A stretch of DNA of 35,587 nucleotides from Pseudomonadota bacterium (GTDB lineage: Bacteria > Pseudomonadota > Gammaproteobacteria > Burkholderiales > Ferrovaceae), in the NCBI GenBank assembly GCA_021850135.1, contig JAJZRV010000013.1:1-35587 (forward strand). The letters run 5' to 3'. The notes below the pieces were generated by a model. The model searched no databases. It saw nothing but the letters and a program-made list of their open reading frames with translations, and was not told the DNA's origin. Below are positions 9,035 to 18,939 of the stretch, piece after piece (within the stretch, counting starts at the first letter, position 1; every line of letters starts with the position of its first letter). The translations under genes and the position numbers were made by a program.

Positions 9035-10072
9035 TCTCAGAATTTTTCGTACCGGCGTCGGCACTGCAGCCCCGGCAACATCTGACCGGTCCAGCCACAA
9101 CAGCCCTGCACCCTCGGCAGGCGCAGTGTCGGGGCCGACCGACAGGTAAAACGGGTGGATATGCAGCCGATAATGCGTGAATGCGTGGCGCAGCGGCGGC
9201 AACGCCGACAGGGGATGAGCCTCCAGCCCCCATCGCTCCCTGAGGCTCGCCACGGGATCCTCTTCCAGGGAAATTTCCGGAAAACTCCACAGCCCGCCCC
9301 AGATGCCGCCATTCGGCCGCTTTTCCAGAAGCAAGTGCTCCCCCCGGCGGACCAACAGCATCCGCGTGGTACGTTCCGGAATTGCGCGTGCTGGTTTGGG
9401 AGCAGGGTAGCGTGAAACGGCCTGTGTCAGGCGTGCCTGACAGCACTGATGCAGGGGGCACTCGTTGCAACGCGGCTGTCTTTGCGTACAAAGGGTCGCC
9501 CCGATGTCCATCAGTCCCTGGGTATAGGCTTCAATATGGTTTTCTGGAAGCAGGTCTTCCGCAAGGGCCCACAATGCTTTCTCTACCGCCGTATGGCCCG
9601 GATAGCCCGGCACGGCAAACGCGCGCGTCAACACGCGCCTAACGTTCCCGTCCAGAATGGCATGCCTTTGGCCGTAGGCAAAGGCCGCAATGGCCGCTGC
9701 GGTGGACCGCCCCACTCCTGGAAGTGCCATGAGCCCTGCGACATCTCCTGGAAATCCGGCTCCGGGGCGTTCCGCCACCTTCCGTGCGGCGCGATGCAAA
9801 TTGCGTGCTCTGGCGTAATAGCCCAGCCCGGACCAGTGGGTCAACACGGCCTCTTCATCTGCCGCAGCAAGGGTCAGGACATCGGGGAAGCGTGCCAGGA
9901 AACGTTGGTAATAGGGAATGACCGTGGCAACCTGGGTTTGCTGGAGCATGATTTCAGACACCCAGATCCGGTAAGCATCGCGGGTACCCTGCCAGGGCAG
10001 GTCGTGCCGACCGTACGCCCGTTGCCACGCGACAACCCTCGCCGAGAAATCAGGCAACGTCGCACCTGGCAT
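8969..10072 (-). CDS. mutY: Adenine DNA glycosylase MutY
   Basis: MutY removes adenine mispaired with 8-oxoguanine. The 367-residue product has the catalytic glutamate E40 in SEIMLQQTQV and the helix-hairpin-helix LPGVGRSTA. The catalytic aspartate is D141 in ILDGNVRRVL. The 4Fe-4S ligands are C195, C202, C205 and C211 (C-x6-C-x2-C-x5-C). A C-terminal NUDIX-like domain from ~235 reads the 8-oxoG. ATG 10072 lies 4 nt after the CCA end of tRNA-Gly. A TTG at 10057, with AGGTG 5 nt upstream, is an alternative that fits the E. coli N-terminus equally well. The 3' end overlaps rapZ by 66 nt on the other strand. Confidence 0.96.
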   Translation of the reverse strand: MPGATLPDFSARVVAWQRAYGRHDLPWQGTRDAYRIWVSEIMLQQTQVATVIPYYQRFLARFPDVLTLAAADEEAVLTHWSGLGYYARARNLHRAARKVAERPGAGFPGDVAGLMALPGVGRSTAAAIAAFAYGQRHAILDGNVRRVLTRAFAVPGYPGHTAVEKALWALAEDLLPENHIEAYTQGLMDIGATLCTQRQPRCNECPLHQCCQARLTQAVSRYPAPKPARAIPERTTRMLLVRRGEHLLLEKRPNGGIWGGLWSFPEISLEEDPVASLRERWGLEAHPLSALPPLRHAFTHYRLHIHPFYLSVGPDTAPAEGAGLLWLDRSDVAGAAVPTPVRKILRLLDQLAVNDPDGVLGLERMGQ

Positions 10073-10076
10073 GCGT

Positions 10077-10150
10077 TGGAGCGGGTGAAGGGAATCGAAC
10101 CCTCGTCTTAAGCTTGGGAAGCTTCTGCTCTGCCATTGAGCTACACCCGC
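10077..10150 (-). tRNA. tRNA-Gly (anticodon CCC)
   Basis: The minus strand folds into a complete 74-nt tRNA with encoded CCA (10079-10077). The acceptor stem is GCGGGTG/CACCCGC and the discriminator base is T. The D arm is GCTC/GAGC with GG in the loop. The anticodon loop TTCCCAA gives anticodon CCC, and the T arm GAGGG-TTCGATT-CCCTT is intact. Overall it resembles E. coli tRNA-Gly(CCC), which reads GGG. The anticodon stem has a G27-A43 mismatch at its top pair. mutY begins 4 nt downstream on the same strand, so the two may be cotranscribed. Confidence 0.95.
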
Positions 10151-10161
10151 GGAAAGCGGCT

Positions 10162-10191
10162 ATTCTACGCCAATTTCAAGACAGGCCTCAA
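10162..10191 (-). promoter_or_regulatory. Candidate sigma-70 promoter for tRNA-Gly/mutY
   Basis: Reading leftward, TTGAGG (10191-10186) is followed by an 18-bp spacer and TAGAAT (10167-10162). A transcript would start near 10155, about 5 nt before the mature tRNA 5' end. The -35 matches the consensus at 4 of 6 positions and the -10 at 5 of 6. A TAGAAT at 10213-10218 on the plus strand could serve thiS, but no good -35 stands before it. Confidence 0.5.
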
Positions 10192-10244
10192 TGAGAAGCC
10201 ATGCGCTCATGGTAGAATGGACCCATTAAGGATACTCGACGCCC

Positions 10245-10448
10245 GTGATACAGCTTACCATCAACGGTCAGGATTGCCGCTTTGAAACAGCCCCCACGGT
10301 GACCCAGGTGATTGCTCAACTTGAGCTGGCTCAACGCCGCATTGCTGTGGAAAGAAACGGGGAAATCGTTCCCAGAAGCCGCTTTGACGAAACCTTCCTG
10401 GCTGCGGGGGACCACCTCGAAATCGTGGTTGCCGTCGGCGGCGGCTGA
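10245..10448 (+). CDS. thiS: Sulfur carrier protein ThiS
   Basis: ThiS carries sulfur as a C-terminal thiocarboxylate to ThiG for thiazole synthesis in the thiamine pathway. The 67-residue product has the ubiquitin-like fold pattern (MIQLTINGQ...IAVERNGEIVPRSRF) and ends in the required Gly-Gly (VVAVGGG). The start is GTG 10245, with AAGGA at 10228-10232 about 12 nt upstream. It lies 18 bp before thiG. ThiF, which adenylates ThiS, is not in this window. Confidence 0.93.
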   Translation: MIQLTINGQDCRFETAPTVTQVIAQLELAQRRIAVERNGEIVPRSRFDETFLAAGDHLEIVVAVGGG

Positions 10449-10466
10449 CTTTTTAAGACCTTTACC

Positions 10467-11252
10467 ATGAACCTCGACCCATTCGTCATCGCCGGGAAAC
10501 CCGTTCGTTCGCGCCTGCTGGTGGGCACGGGCAAGTATGCAGACTTCGATCAAACCCAAAAAGCCATCGAGGCAAGCGGTGCGGAAATCGTCACCGTTGC
10601 GATCCGTCGCACCAACATCGGCCAAAACCCGAACGAACCGAATTTGCTGGACGCCATCCCGCCATCCCGCTATACCCTGCTCCCCAATACGGCCGGATGT
10701 TATACCGCGCAGGATGCAGTACGCACCTTGCGCCTTGCCCGTGAACTGCTGGACGGGCACAACCTCGTCAAGCTCGAAGTCCTTGGGGACCCTCATACCC
10801 TCTTCCCCAACATGGTCGAGACGCTCTCTGCAGCAGAAACACTGATTCGCGACGGATTTCAAGTCATGGTGTATTGCAGCGACGACCCCATCATGGCCAA
10901 ACGCCTCGAGGAACTGGGCTGCGTCGCCATCATGCCGCTGGCCTCCCTGATCGGTTCGGGAATGGGCATCCTCAATCCCTGGAACCTTGGCATCATCATT
11001 GACAACGCCAAGGTTCCCGTCATCGTGGATGCCGGCGTGGGCACCGCATCGGATGCTGCCATCGCCATGGAGCTGGGCTGCTCAGGCGTCCTGATGAACA
11101 CCGCCATCGCCCAGGCCAAAGACCCGGTTCTAATGGCCTCCGCCATGAAAAAAGGGGTGGAGGCGGGGCGTGAAGCTTTCCTGGCAGGTCGCATGGCCAA
11201 AAAAACCTATCAGGCCTCCCCCAGTTCACCCACAAGCGGATTGATTCGTTGA
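10467..11252 (+). CDS. thiG: Thiazole synthase ThiG
   Basis: ThiG condenses 1-deoxyxylulose 5-phosphate, dehydroglycine and ThiS thiocarboxylate into the thiazole phosphate moiety of thiamine. The 261-residue product is a TIM barrel. The Schiff-base lysine is K102 in LVKLEVLGD, and there is a phosphate-binding region ([14 protein letters not shown]) and [13 protein letters not shown]. The ~10-residue C-terminal tail [11 protein letters not shown] is typical of ThiG. Its stop overlaps the TTG start of trmB. Confidence 0.97.
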   Translation: MNLDPFVIAGKPVRSRLLVGTGKYADFDQTQKAIEASGAEIVTVAIRRTNIGQNPNEPNLLDAIPPSRYTLLPNTAGCYTAQDAVRTLRLARELLDGHNLVKLEVLGDPHTLFPNMVETLSAAETLIRDGFQVMVYCSDDPIMAKRLEELGCVAIMPLASLIGSGMGILNPWNLGIIIDNAKVPVIVDAGVGTASDAAIAMELGCSGVLMNTAIAQAKDPVLMASAMKKGVEAGREAFLAGRMAKKTYQASPSSPTSGLIR

Positions 11253-11932
11253 ATCCCGATCCCAGGCCCATCCGCAGTTACGTCCTGCGTCAGGGGAGGG
11301 TATCCTCGGCGCAGCAACGCGCCTTCGAACAGCTCTGGCCCCGCTGGGGCCTTTCCTTCACCCCTGCCCCTCCTGGGATCCAGGACGCTTCCCCGCTATT
11401 TGGACGAAAGGCGCCCTTGATTCTGGAAATTGGATTTGGCATGGGAGAAACGACCGTTGCCATCGCACAGCACATGCCGGAAAAGGATTTTCTGGCCATT
11501 GATGTCCATACGCCAGGGATCGGCAGCCTGCTTAAACGCATCGCCGAAACCGGCGTCACCAACATACGGGTCATGCGGCATGATGCCGTCGAGGTCGTAC
11601 GGGGCATGTTGTTACCCGAATCCCTGGACGGCATCCACATCTTCTTTCCCGACCCCTGGCCCAAAGCCAGGCACCACAAACGCCGCCTGATCCAGCCTGA
11701 TTTCGTGCGATTGCTGGCAAGCCGCCTGAAAAGGGGCGGAGTGCTGCACCTGGCCACGGACTGGGAAGATTATGCGCAACAGATGTTGACGGTGCTCAGC
11801 GCCGAACCACAATTGAAAAACACTGCCGACGCTTATGCGGACCGTCCCCAGTACCGGCCTTTGACAAAATTTGAACAGCGGGGCCTACGCTTGGGACATG
11901 GCGTGTGGGACGTGATCTTCAAAAAAATTTAG
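11249..11932 (+). CDS. trmB: tRNA (guanine-N7)-methyltransferase TrmB
   Basis: TrmB methylates G46 in the variable loop of tRNAs using S-adenosylmethionine. The 227-residue product has the family N-terminus ([18 protein letters not shown]), the SAM-binding motif [11 protein letters not shown] (residues 59-69), and the substrate segment [15 protein letters not shown] from 132. The start is TTG 11249, overlapping the thiG stop by 4 nt. No nearer ATG would keep the conserved N-terminus. It meets ogt tail to tail with a 3-4 nt overlap and no terminator between them. Confidence 0.95.
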   Translation: MNPDPRPIRSYVLRQGRVSSAQQRAFEQLWPRWGLSFTPAPPGIQDASPLFGRKAPLILEIGFGMGETTVAIAQHMPEKDFLAIDVHTPGIGSLLKRIAETGVTNIRVMRHDAVEVVRGMLLPESLDGIHIFFPDPWPKARHHKRRLIQPDFVRLLASRLKRGGVLHLATDWEDYAQQMLTVLSAEPQLKNTADAYADRPQYRPLTKFEQRGLRLGHGVWDVIFKKI

Positions 11933-12450
11933 TAGCGTAATCCCTCGCGCTCCAGCAGTATCCGCTTCACTTCCAAACCCAGCCCAAACCCGCCCAGCCC
12001 GCCGTTGCTGGCAACCACGCGATGGCAGGGCACCAGAAACGGGATGGGATTGGCACCACAGGCGCTTCCCACGGCACGGGTCGCCCGCGGACGCCCCAGA
12101 TATTCCGCCACCTGTCCGTAAGTCCACACCGAGCCTGCCGGAATGTCTTGCAGCGCCTGCCAGACCGCCTGTTGAAAAGGCGTGCCGTGCACATCCAGTG
12201 GTGCTTGCCAAGGTTTGCCAGGGTATTCGACGGCCCCCACCAATGCGTCGAACCAGTCCTCAAACAAGGCGGCCTGACGCGACGCTCTTCGTGCGCCATG
12301 CAAAGGCAGCTCGGGAAACTGGCAGTTCGCAAGAAAGAGCGCACGCTCCTGGTCCGACGCCAGGGAGGCCCAACGCAGCCCCCTTGCACTGGCCACCATG
12401 GGCACCCAACCCAGCGATGTTTGCTTGAGACGAAACTCCAGATCGCTCAT
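11929..12450 (-). CDS. ogt: Methylated-DNA--protein-cysteine methyltransferase Ogt
   Basis: This enzyme repairs O6-methylguanine by transferring the methyl group to its own cysteine, which inactivates it. The 173-residue product has the active site PCHRV with C142, preceded by the DNA-binding segment [17 protein letters not shown]. The region [35 protein letters not shown] is diagnostic. The length fits Ogt rather than Ada, since there is no N-terminal Ada domain. Its ATG overlaps the hemW stop (ATGA), so it is the last gene of the rph-rdgB-hemW-ogt operon. Confidence 0.94.
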   Translation of the reverse strand: MSDLEFRLKQTSLGWVPMVASARGLRWASLASDQERALFLANCQFPELPLHGARRASRQAALFEDWFDALVGAVEYPGKPWQAPLDVHGTPFQQAVWQALQDIPAGSVWTYGQVAEYLGRPRATRAVGSACGANPIPFLVPCHRVVASNGGLGGFGLGLEVKRILLEREGLRY

Positions 12451-13628
12451 GGTCCCTCCGGCAAGAAATGTTGCAGCAACTCGTTGAGGAACTGCTGTCC
12501 AAGCGGCGTGGGACGAATCCACTGCCAGTCCCGCTGGATCAATCCCAGCGCTTCCACTTCGTCCAGGGTGGGCACGATGCGCAGCAACGACACGCCAGTG
12601 CGTTCCTCGAACAGTGCGGCAGGAACGCCATCTCGCAGCCGCAGGGCGTTCATCATGAATTCAAAGGGAACGGCTTCCGTTGCCACCTCGTGCGATTCCT
12701 GAATGGCGTTGCCCTGCGCCACGGCTTTCATGTAGGCCTCGGGGTGTTTGTGTCGCATCTGTCGGACAATCCTGTCCTGAAATGACAGCTTGCCATGTGC
12801 ACCCGCTCCGATGCCAAGGTAATCCCCAAAAGTCCAATAATTGAGATTATGCGCGCAGCGAAAGCTCGGTCTCGCAAAAGCCGACGTTTCGTAGTGGTCA
12901 AACCCTGCCTCGATCACACGCGCCTGAATGGCGTCGCCCATTTCGGCTGCGCGGTCATGGTCGGGCAACGCTGGGGGAGCGTGGTGGAAGGGGGTATTCG
13001 GCTCCAGCGTCAACTGGTAACAGGACAGATGCGTCGGTTTGAAGGAAAGTGCGGTGTCCACATCCGCCAGCGCCTGCGCCAGTGTCTGTTCCGGCAGTCC
13101 GTACATCAGATCCAGATTGAAATTGTCAAAATGATGCGCGGCGATCTCCACGGCACGACGTGCCGCATCGGCATCATGAATGCGCCCAAGCACCTTGAGA
13201 TGGGTATCGTTAAAACTCTGGATGCCGACAGACAAGCGGTTGATGCCTGCACGCCGATACGCCTCAAAACGCGCCCTCTCAAAAGTCCCCGGATTGGCTT
13301 CGAGCGTGATCTCTGCTTCCGGGACCAACGGCAGGCGCGCCCGGATCGCATCCAGGCATTCGTTCATGCCGCGTTCCGACAGCAGGCTGGGGGTGCCTCC
13401 GCCAAAAAATACCGAGCGGACGCGACGTCCCCATATCCACGGCAAGGCAGATTCGAGATCGCTTATCAACGCCTCGATGTAACGGGCCTCAGGCAGGTCG
13501 CCGCGAAGCTCGTGCGAGTTGAAGTCGCAATATGGGCATTTTTGAATGCACCACGGAAGATGCACATAGAGCGAAAGGGGGGGTGGGGTAGCAATGTGAA
13601 TGGCTGCACCATTCGTGAGCTGCATCAT
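12447..13628 (-). CDS. hemW: Heme chaperone HemW (radical SAM)
   Basis: HemW is a radical-SAM protein related to coproporphyrinogen dehydrogenase HemN, and is thought to insert heme into respiratory enzymes. The 393-residue product has the cluster motif C27-x3-C31-x2-C34-x-F. The HemW-specific heme-binding HNxxYW motif is present at H260 (HNLNYW), and FFGGGTPS and LMYGLPEQT are present. The C-terminal winged-helix region is present. Two adjacent ATGs exist; GGAGG is best placed for the second (13625). It lies 9 bp after rdgB. Confidence 0.93.
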   Translation of the reverse strand: MMQLTNGAAIHIATPPPLSLYVHLPWCIQKCPYCDFNSHELRGDLPEARYIEALISDLESALPWIWGRRVRSVFFGGGTPSLLSERGMNECLDAIRARLPLVPEAEITLEANPGTFERARFEAYRRAGINRLSVGIQSFNDTHLKVLGRIHDADAARRAVEIAAHHFDNFNLDLMYGLPEQTLAQALADVDTALSFKPTHLSCYQLTLEPNTPFHHAPPALPDHDRAAEMGDAIQARVIEAGFDHYETSAFARPSFRCAHNLNYWTFGDYLGIGAGAHGKLSFQDRIVRQMRHKHPEAYMKAVAQGNAIQESHEVATEAVPFEFMMNALRLRDGVPAALFEERTGVSLLRIVPTLDEVEALGLIQRDWQWIRPTPLGQQFLNELLQHFLPEGP

Positions 13629-13637
13629 CCCCCTCCA

Positions 13638-14237
13638 TCAGGTCAAGGCCTGGGTGCGCAACCGGTCCAACAGCCGTGCCAGGGCCTGGGCCCGGTGGCT
13701 GATCCGGTTTTTGTCCGCAGCCGCAAGTTCCGCCACGGTGCACCCCTGCTCTGGAAGATAGAAATAGGCGTCGTAACCAAATCCCCCCTGGCCTCGGGGC
13801 GACAAGATGACTTCCCCGTCCCATCGCCCTTCAGCAATCAGCGGTTCGGGATCCTGGGCCGAACGCACCAGGACCAGGACGCAATAGTAGTGGGCACCCC
13901 GGTCTTTCATGCCCTGCACATCGTGGACCAGTTTCTCGTTGTTACGCAGATCAGATTTCGGCTCGCCGGCATAATGAGCCGAAATCACACCGGGTGCGCC
14001 CCCCAGGGCATCCACACAGAGGCCAGAATCGTCCGCGAGCGCCGGCAGTCCGCTATGCAGCGCGGCATGCCTGGCCTTGGCGAGCGCATTCTCAACAAAG
14101 GTGGGATGCGGCTCGGGCGCTTCCTCGATCTGAAGGTCGTCCTGGGGGATCACCTCCCAATCGAGTGGCTGCAGCAAGGCCTGCAATTCGCGCAGCTTGC
14201 CCGGGTTTCGGCTGGCCAAAACCAGACGCTTCATCAT
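13638..14237 (-). CDS. rdgB: dITP/XTP pyrophosphatase RdgB
   Basis: RdgB hydrolyses non-canonical purine triphosphates (dITP, XTP) to monophosphates, keeping them out of DNA. The 199-residue product has the HAM1/RdgB motifs: [11 protein letters not shown] at the N-terminus, [11 protein letters not shown], the metal and catalytic segment [22 protein letters not shown], and [11 protein letters not shown] at the C-terminus. The ATG overlaps the rph stop by 4 nt. The rph-rdgB-hemW order is conserved across many proteobacteria. Confidence 0.96.
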   Translation of the reverse strand: MMKRLVLASRNPGKLRELQALLQPLDWEVIPQDDLQIEEAPEPHPTFVENALAKARHAALHSGLPALADDSGLCVDALGGAPGVISAHYAGEPKSDLRNNEKLVHDVQGMKDRGAHYYCVLVLVRSAQDPEPLIAEGRWDGEVILSPRGQGGFGYDAYFYLPEQGCTVAELAAADKNRISHRAQALARLLDRLRTQALT

Positions 14238-14965
14238 GACCCTGACACGGGCGATTCCAGGGCCTGTCGTTGCAACGCAAAGAGCTCTTTGCAGCCTGCT
14301 GCCGCCAGGTCCAGCAACGCGTCCACTTCGCTGCGCCGGAAGGGCGCGCCTTCGGCTGTGCCCTGAATCTCCACAAAATGGCCATCGGCCGTCATGACCA
14401 CATTCATATCCGTGTCGCAGCAGGAGTCTTCGTCGTAATCCAGATCCAGCACCGGAAATCCCTCAAAAATCCCGACGGAAATTGCTGCAACGGGTTGAAG
14501 GATGGGGGACTGCGCCAGTAAACCGTCTCGCACCAAACTGGCGACGGCATCTTCCAGGGCGAGGTAGGCCCCTGTGATGCTTGCGGTGCGCGTGCCACCG
14601 TCAGCCTGTAGGACATCGCAATCCATTTGCAACGTACGCTCCCCCAGCAGTTCGAGATCGACTACAGCACGCAGGGAGCGCCCGATAAGGCGCTGGATTT
14701 CCTGTGTCCGGCCGGATTGCTTGCCGGAAACGGCTTCGCGCTTGTTGCGGGTATCGGTGGCACGGGGCAGCATGCCGTACTCGGCAGTCAGCCAACCTCG
14801 GCCCTGACCCTTCAAAAACCCCGGAACCTTGTCTTCCACGCTGGCAGTGCAAAGAACCCGCGTATCCCCAAACTCCACCAGGACCGAGCCTTCGGCGTGC
14901 CGGGTATAGCCCCGCGCAAAGCGGATGGGGCGCAGTTGATCTGGGCGGCGTTGACTGGGTCGCAT
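14234..14965 (-). CDS. rph: Ribonuclease PH
   Basis: RNase PH is a phosphorolytic 3'-5' exoribonuclease that trims tRNA 3' ends. The 243-residue product has the family N-terminus ([14 protein letters not shown]) and the core [19 protein letters not shown]. It also has the phosphate-binding [17 protein letters not shown] region and [19 protein letters not shown]. Length is normal, so it is not the frameshifted form known in E. coli K-12. The ATG at 14965 has GAGGAAG 4 nt upstream. It diverges from yicC across ~106 bp. Confidence 0.96.
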   Translation of the reverse strand: MRPSQRRPDQLRPIRFARGYTRHAEGSVLVEFGDTRVLCTASVEDKVPGFLKGQGRGWLTAEYGMLPRATDTRNKREAVSGKQSGRTQEIQRLIGRSLRAVVDLELLGERTLQMDCDVLQADGGTRTASITGAYLALEDAVASLVRDGLLAQSPILQPVAAISVGIFEGFPVLDLDYDEDSCCDTDMNVVMTADGHFVEIQGTAEGAPFRRSEVDALLDLAAAGCKELFALQRQALESPVSGS

Positions 14966-15071
14966 GAACTTCCTCGATGATTTTGAAACATTCCAGACTG
15001 CTAGTTTACCGCCTTTGGCGATGCAACTGGAGTATGATGTCGCGTCTAAAACCGTCGATGAGCCTGCCACA

Positions 15072-15944
15072 GTGGCGACCGTTTACAGTATGACCGGATT
15101 CTCAGCGGCCACCCGGGACCTTCCCTGGGGCACGTTGGCGTTGGAACTCAAAAGCGTCAATCACCGCTACCTCGAAATCCAGTTTCGCACTCCCGAGCCT
15201 TTGCGCATGCTGGAACCCGGACTGCGGGACCGCATCGCCAGCAGCCTGAAGCGCGGCAAGGTGGACTGCCGCATCGAGTGGCGTCGCGCAGAAACGACGG
15301 CCCAGGCCGCATCCCCGGATACCGAGGCCCTGGAGCAACTGCGTGCGGCCAGTACCATCGTCCAGGAAGTATTTCCTGATGCGACCCCCCTTTCCGTGGG
15401 AGAAATCCTGCAATGGCCCGGGGTACTGCGTCAGGACGCGGGAACCGACCTTTCACTCGAAGCGGACTGTCAGGCCCTCGCAGAAATCGTGCTCCAGACC
15501 CTGACTGAATCGCGGGCTCGGGAAGGCGCCAAACTGAAGGCCTTCCTGTTGGAGCGCGTGGACAGCATGGTACAACTTGCGGATGCCCTGACTCCACATG
15601 TTCCCGCCCTGGTCACCGCCTTTCAGGAACGTCTGTCCTCCCGCCTGCGGGATGCGCTGGGAACCCACGAGGAGGAGCGCGTACGCCAGGAAGTGGTTTT
15701 GTTTGCAGCGCGAATCGACATCGAAGAAGAGCTCTCCCGCCTCAAGGTACATCTCCAGGAGGTCCAACGCATTCTTGAGTCTGGTGGTGCCGTAGGCAAG
15801 CGCCTTGATTTCCTGATGCAGGAACTGCACCGGGAAGCCAATACCCTGGGATCGAAATCCGTTTCCACAGAAGTCTCACGCACCGCCATGGACATGAAAG
15901 TCCTGATCGAGCAAATGCGCGAGCAAGTCCAGAACATCGAATGA
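15072..15944 (+). CDS. yicC: YicC-family endoribonuclease
   Basis: YicC proteins are conserved endoribonucleases linked to sRNA turnover and stationary-phase survival. The family N-terminus [12 protein letters not shown] is clear. The C-terminal DUF1732 ([20 protein letters not shown] and the final [16 protein letters not shown]) is complete. The start is uncertain: GTG 15072 retains the conserved residues before SMTGF, whereas ATG 15090 begins at that methionine and ATG 15021 adds 17 residues. None has a strong Shine-Dalgarno. It overlaps gmk by an ATGA, the usual yicC-gmk pairing. Confidence 0.9.
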   Translation: MATVYSMTGFSAATRDLPWGTLALELKSVNHRYLEIQFRTPEPLRMLEPGLRDRIASSLKRGKVDCRIEWRRAETTAQAASPDTEALEQLRAASTIVQEVFPDATPLSVGEILQWPGVLRQDAGTDLSLEADCQALAEIVLQTLTESRAREGAKLKAFLLERVDSMVQLADALTPHVPALVTAFQERLSSRLRDALGTHEEERVRQEVVLFAARIDIEEELSRLKVHLQEVQRILESGGAVGKRLDFLMQELHREANTLGSKSVSTEVSRTAMDMKVLIEQMREQVQNIE

Positions 15945-16540
15945 ACGGCCAAATTTTCATTATCGCGGCTCCCTCGGGCGCCGGAAAATCCAGCCTGGTC
16001 GCTGCCCTGATCGCAGCCGACCCGGGGATACGGCTTTCCATTTCGCACACGACCCGCCCTCCGCGCCCCGGTGAAGTGGATGGCCGCGAGTATCATTTCG
16101 TATCACACGACGTTTTTCACGGCATGCAGGAACGCGGCGAATTTCTCGAGTCTGCCGAAGTCTACGGAAATTTTTACGGGACCTCGTCAGCCGATATCCG
16201 CCATAGCCTCGACCAGGGACGCGACGTCGTACTGGAGATCGACTGGCAGGGCGCGCGACAGGTGCGCGCGTTATTCATGGATGCCATCAGTATTTTCATC
16301 CTCCCCCCCTCGCTGGAAGCCTTGCGTGAACGGCTCCTGGCGCGCGGCAAGGACCCCCTGGAGGTCATCGAGAAGCGCCTGGCTTTGGCCCGCGAAGACC
16401 TCAGCCATGAGAACGAGTTCGATTATGCTATTATTAACAATGAGTTCGCCGAAGCGGCGAAGGATCTGACTGCCATCGTGCGCGCTGCACGGTGCCAACG
16501 CAGCCGGCAATATCCCCGCTACGCCGATTTGTTCCGTTAA
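15941..16540 (+). CDS. gmk: Guanylate kinase
   Basis: Gmk phosphorylates GMP to GDP with ATP. The 199-residue product has the P-loop APSGAGKSS (residues 10-18), the GMP-binding HTTRPPRPGEVDGREYHFV, and the lid region. The segment EIDWQGARQVR and the ILPPS motif are typical. It leads directly into rpoZ and spoT, grouping guanine nucleotide metabolism with (p)ppGpp control, a widely conserved arrangement. Confidence 0.97.
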   Translation: MNGQIFIIAAPSGAGKSSLVAALIAADPGIRLSISHTTRPPRPGEVDGREYHFVSHDVFHGMQERGEFLESAEVYGNFYGTSSADIRHSLDQGRDVVLEIDWQGARQVRALFMDAISIFILPPSLEALRERLLARGKDPLEVIEKRLALAREDLSHENEFDYAIINNEFAEAAKDLTAIVRAARCQRSRQYPRYADLFR

Positions 16541-16564
16541 TTACATCGAATTGAAGGTTTCCCC

Positions 16565-16771
16565 ATGGCTCGTATCACCGTTGACGACGCACTGCACTCC
16601 ATCCATAACCGCTTTGAATTGACCTTGGCCGCCACCTATCGTGCGCGGCAAATCGCTTCGGGCTCCACCCCTCTCGTCGAGCCCAACAAGGACAAGCCGA
16701 CTGTCATCGCGTTACGGGAGATTGCGGCTGGAAAAATCGGGATGGAAATCCTCAACAAGGTGCCTGCCTAA
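16565..16771 (+). CDS. rpoZ: RNA polymerase omega subunit
   Basis: Omega assists assembly of the beta-prime subunit and forms part of the (p)ppGpp site 1 on RNA polymerase. The 68-residue product begins [10 protein letters not shown] and has the conserved [19 protein letters not shown] and [16 protein letters not shown] segments. It lacks the long acidic tail of E. coli omega (91 aa), which is usual in betaproteobacteria. It lies 24 bp after gmk and 13 bp before spoT. Confidence 0.95.
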   Translation: MARITVDDALHSIHNRFELTLAATYRARQIASGSTPLVEPNKDKPTVIALREIAAGKIGMEILNKVPA

Positions 16772-16784
16772 ACCCAGATAACCC

Positions 16785-18923
16785 GTGTCCCCCTCTGCCC
16801 CGGCCCTAGCCTCCCAACCCATTTCGCCGGCTACGCTGACCGAGGTTGCTGCCACCTACCTGCGCCCCGCAGACGTCGTCCAGATCGAAGAGGCTTTCAG
16901 GGTCGCCGCATTGGCGCACGAGGGACAGTTCCGCAAAAGCGGCGACCCTTACATCACCCACCCTCTATCAGTCGCCACCATTCTGGCGGAATGGCACCTC
17001 GACCCCCAGGCCCTGATGGCCGCCCTGTTGCACGACACGGTTGAGGATACCAGTACCACCTCAAACGAGATCGCACAGCAGTTCGGGAAATCGGTGAGCG
17101 AGCTGGTGGATGGCGTCAGCAAGCTCGACCGCCTGGAGTTCCAGACGGAGCAGCAGGCCCAGGCAGAAAACTTCCGCAAGATGTTGCTGGCCATGGCCCG
17201 CGACGTCCGCGTCATCCTGATCAAACTGGCGGACAGGCTCCACAACATGCGCACGCTGGAGGCCATGGATGCCGGCAAACAGCGCCGCATCGCCCGTGAG
17301 ACGCTGGACATCTACGGCCCCATTGCCAACCGGTTGGGATTGCACGCCGTATTTCAAGAGTTGCAGGACCTGGGCTTTCGGTATCTGTTCCCAAATCGCT
17401 ATCAGGTTCTGACCAAGGCCATCCGGGCGGCGCGTGGCAACCGACGCGAGGTGGTCGGCAAGATCCTGACGTCCATCAACCAACGTCTGACGGCTTTCGG
17501 GGTGGATGCCCAGGTCACCGGACGCGAAAAACACCTCTCGAGCATCTACAACAAAATGCTCGGCAAATCGCTCTCCTTCTCGGAGGTCCTGGATATTTAC
17601 GGCTTCAGGATCCTGGTCAAGGATGTTGCAGCGTGCTATCTCGCGCTGGGTGCCTTACACACGCTGTATAAACCCATTCCGGGAAAATTCAAGGATTACA
17701 TTGCCATCCCCAAGGCCAACGGTTATCAATCCCTGCACACGACGCTGTTCGGCCCTTTCGGCACCCCCATCGAAATCCAGATCCGTACCCACGAGATGCA
17801 CAAAATTGCCGAAGCAGGCGTGGCTTCGCACTGGCTGTATAAATCCTCCGACACGCCCTTGAGCGACGTGCAGAAAAAGACGCACCAGTGGTTGCAGTCC
17901 CTGCTTGAAATCCAGACCGAAAGTGGCGATGCCGTCGAGTTTCTCGAACACCTGAAAGTCGATTTGTTCCCGGACGAGGTCTATGTTTTTACGCCCAAGG
18001 GAATGATCAAATCGCTCCCCAAAGGTTCGACTCCGGTGGATTTTGCCTACGATGTTCATACCGACGTCGGCAATCGCTGTGTCGCCGCCAAGATCAACAA
18101 TGAGCTCGCCCCGCTTCGTACACCGCTTTCCAACGGCGATCGGGTAGAAATCATCACGGCAGAAAACGCGGCACCCAACCCGGCCTGGCTGAACTATGTC
18201 GTGACTGCCAAGGCCCGTTCGAAAATTCGCCACTATCTGCGCACCATGCTGCTGGACGAGTCTGTAGAACTGGGCGAACGTCTGCTCAACCAGGCGCTGC
18301 GCGCTCTCAAGGTCAACCCGGCCGACATCAAATCCAGCCAGTGGGAGCAGTTGCTGAAGGGCGATCGCTGCAAATCGCGCAAGGAAGTGCTGGCTGAAAT
18401 CGGATTGGGGCGCCGGCTCAATATCGTCGTTGCACGCGCCCTGCTGTCCCGTTCGGACATGCAGTCCCTGGAGGGGCAGGGCTCGATCACGATCCGTGGA
18501 AGCGAAGGCGTCGCCGTCCAGTTTGCCCATTGTTGCCGCCCCATTCCCGGCGATCCCATCATTGGCATCATCAAGAAAGGGCAAGGGCTTCTGATCCACA
18601 CCCAGGATTGCCGCGCCATCCGGCAGTTCCGCGCCGATCCGGACAAATGGGTGGACGTGGAGTGGGAAAACAACACTGGTAAGCTGTTCGATGTGGCCAT
18701 CAAGCTGATGGTGGTCAACCGTCGCGGTGTTCTGGCCACCGTGGCCTCCGCCATCGCCGACGCCCAATCCAACATCGACAGTGTATCCATCGCCAAGCCC
18801 GACGGCACCTATACGGAAATCAACTTCACGGTCCAGGTCAAGGATCGCACCCACTTGGCCACCCTGTTGCACCATTTACGAGAAATCCCTGAAGTCGTAC
18901 GTATCACCAGGGTTCAAAGCTAA
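16785..18923 (+). CDS. spoT: Bifunctional (p)ppGpp synthetase/hydrolase SpoT
   Basis: SpoT makes and hydrolyses the stringent-response alarmone. The 712-residue product has an intact HD hydrolase site (HDTVED, residues 83-88). The synthetase segment [13 protein letters not shown] starts at 246 and the nucleotide-binding [18 protein letters not shown] follows. A TGS domain begins near 395 ([10 protein letters not shown]), the HCCRPIPGD segment is at 582, and a C-terminal ACT domain is present. The intact HD motif separates it from RelA, whose hydrolase is dead. GTG 16785 is the start used; no strong Shine-Dalgarno is seen, and coupling to rpoZ is likely. Confidence 0.96.
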   Translation: MSPSAPALASQPISPATLTEVAATYLRPADVVQIEEAFRVAALAHEGQFRKSGDPYITHPLSVATILAEWHLDPQALMAALLHDTVEDTSTTSNEIAQQFGKSVSELVDGVSKLDRLEFQTEQQAQAENFRKMLLAMARDVRVILIKLADRLHNMRTLEAMDAGKQRRIARETLDIYGPIANRLGLHAVFQELQDLGFRYLFPNRYQVLTKAIRAARGNRREVVGKILTSINQRLTAFGVDAQVTGREKHLSSIYNKMLGKSLSFSEVLDIYGFRILVKDVAACYLALGALHTLYKPIPGKFKDYIAIPKANGYQSLHTTLFGPFGTPIEIQIRTHEMHKIAEAGVASHWLYKSSDTPLSDVQKKTHQWLQSLLEIQTESGDAVEFLEHLKVDLFPDEVYVFTPKGMIKSLPKGSTPVDFAYDVHTDVGNRCVAAKINNELAPLRTPLSNGDRVEIITAENAAPNPAWLNYVVTAKARSKIRHYLRTMLLDESVELGERLLNQALRALKVNPADIKSSQWEQLLKGDRCKSRKEVLAEIGLGRRLNIVVARALLSRSDMQSLEGQGSITIRGSEGVAVQFAHCCRPIPGDPIIGIIKKGQGLLIHTQDCRAIRQFRADPDKWVDVEWENNTGKLFDVAIKLMVVNRRGVLATVASAIADAQSNIDSVSIAKPDGTYTEINFTVQVKDRTHLATLLHHLREIPEVVRITRVQS

Positions 18924-18939
18924 TCTTCAAGAGGACACC

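Noticed and set aside
12795-14366. Long plus-strand open frame (about 520 codons)
   Set aside because: It lies antisense to hemW and rdgB, both of which have complete family motifs. The translation is rich in R, G and H without any recognisable domain, typical of a GC-rich shadow frame.
17655-18875. Minus-strand open frame of about 400 codons
   Set aside because: It is antisense to the well-conserved spoT gene and shows no family motif.
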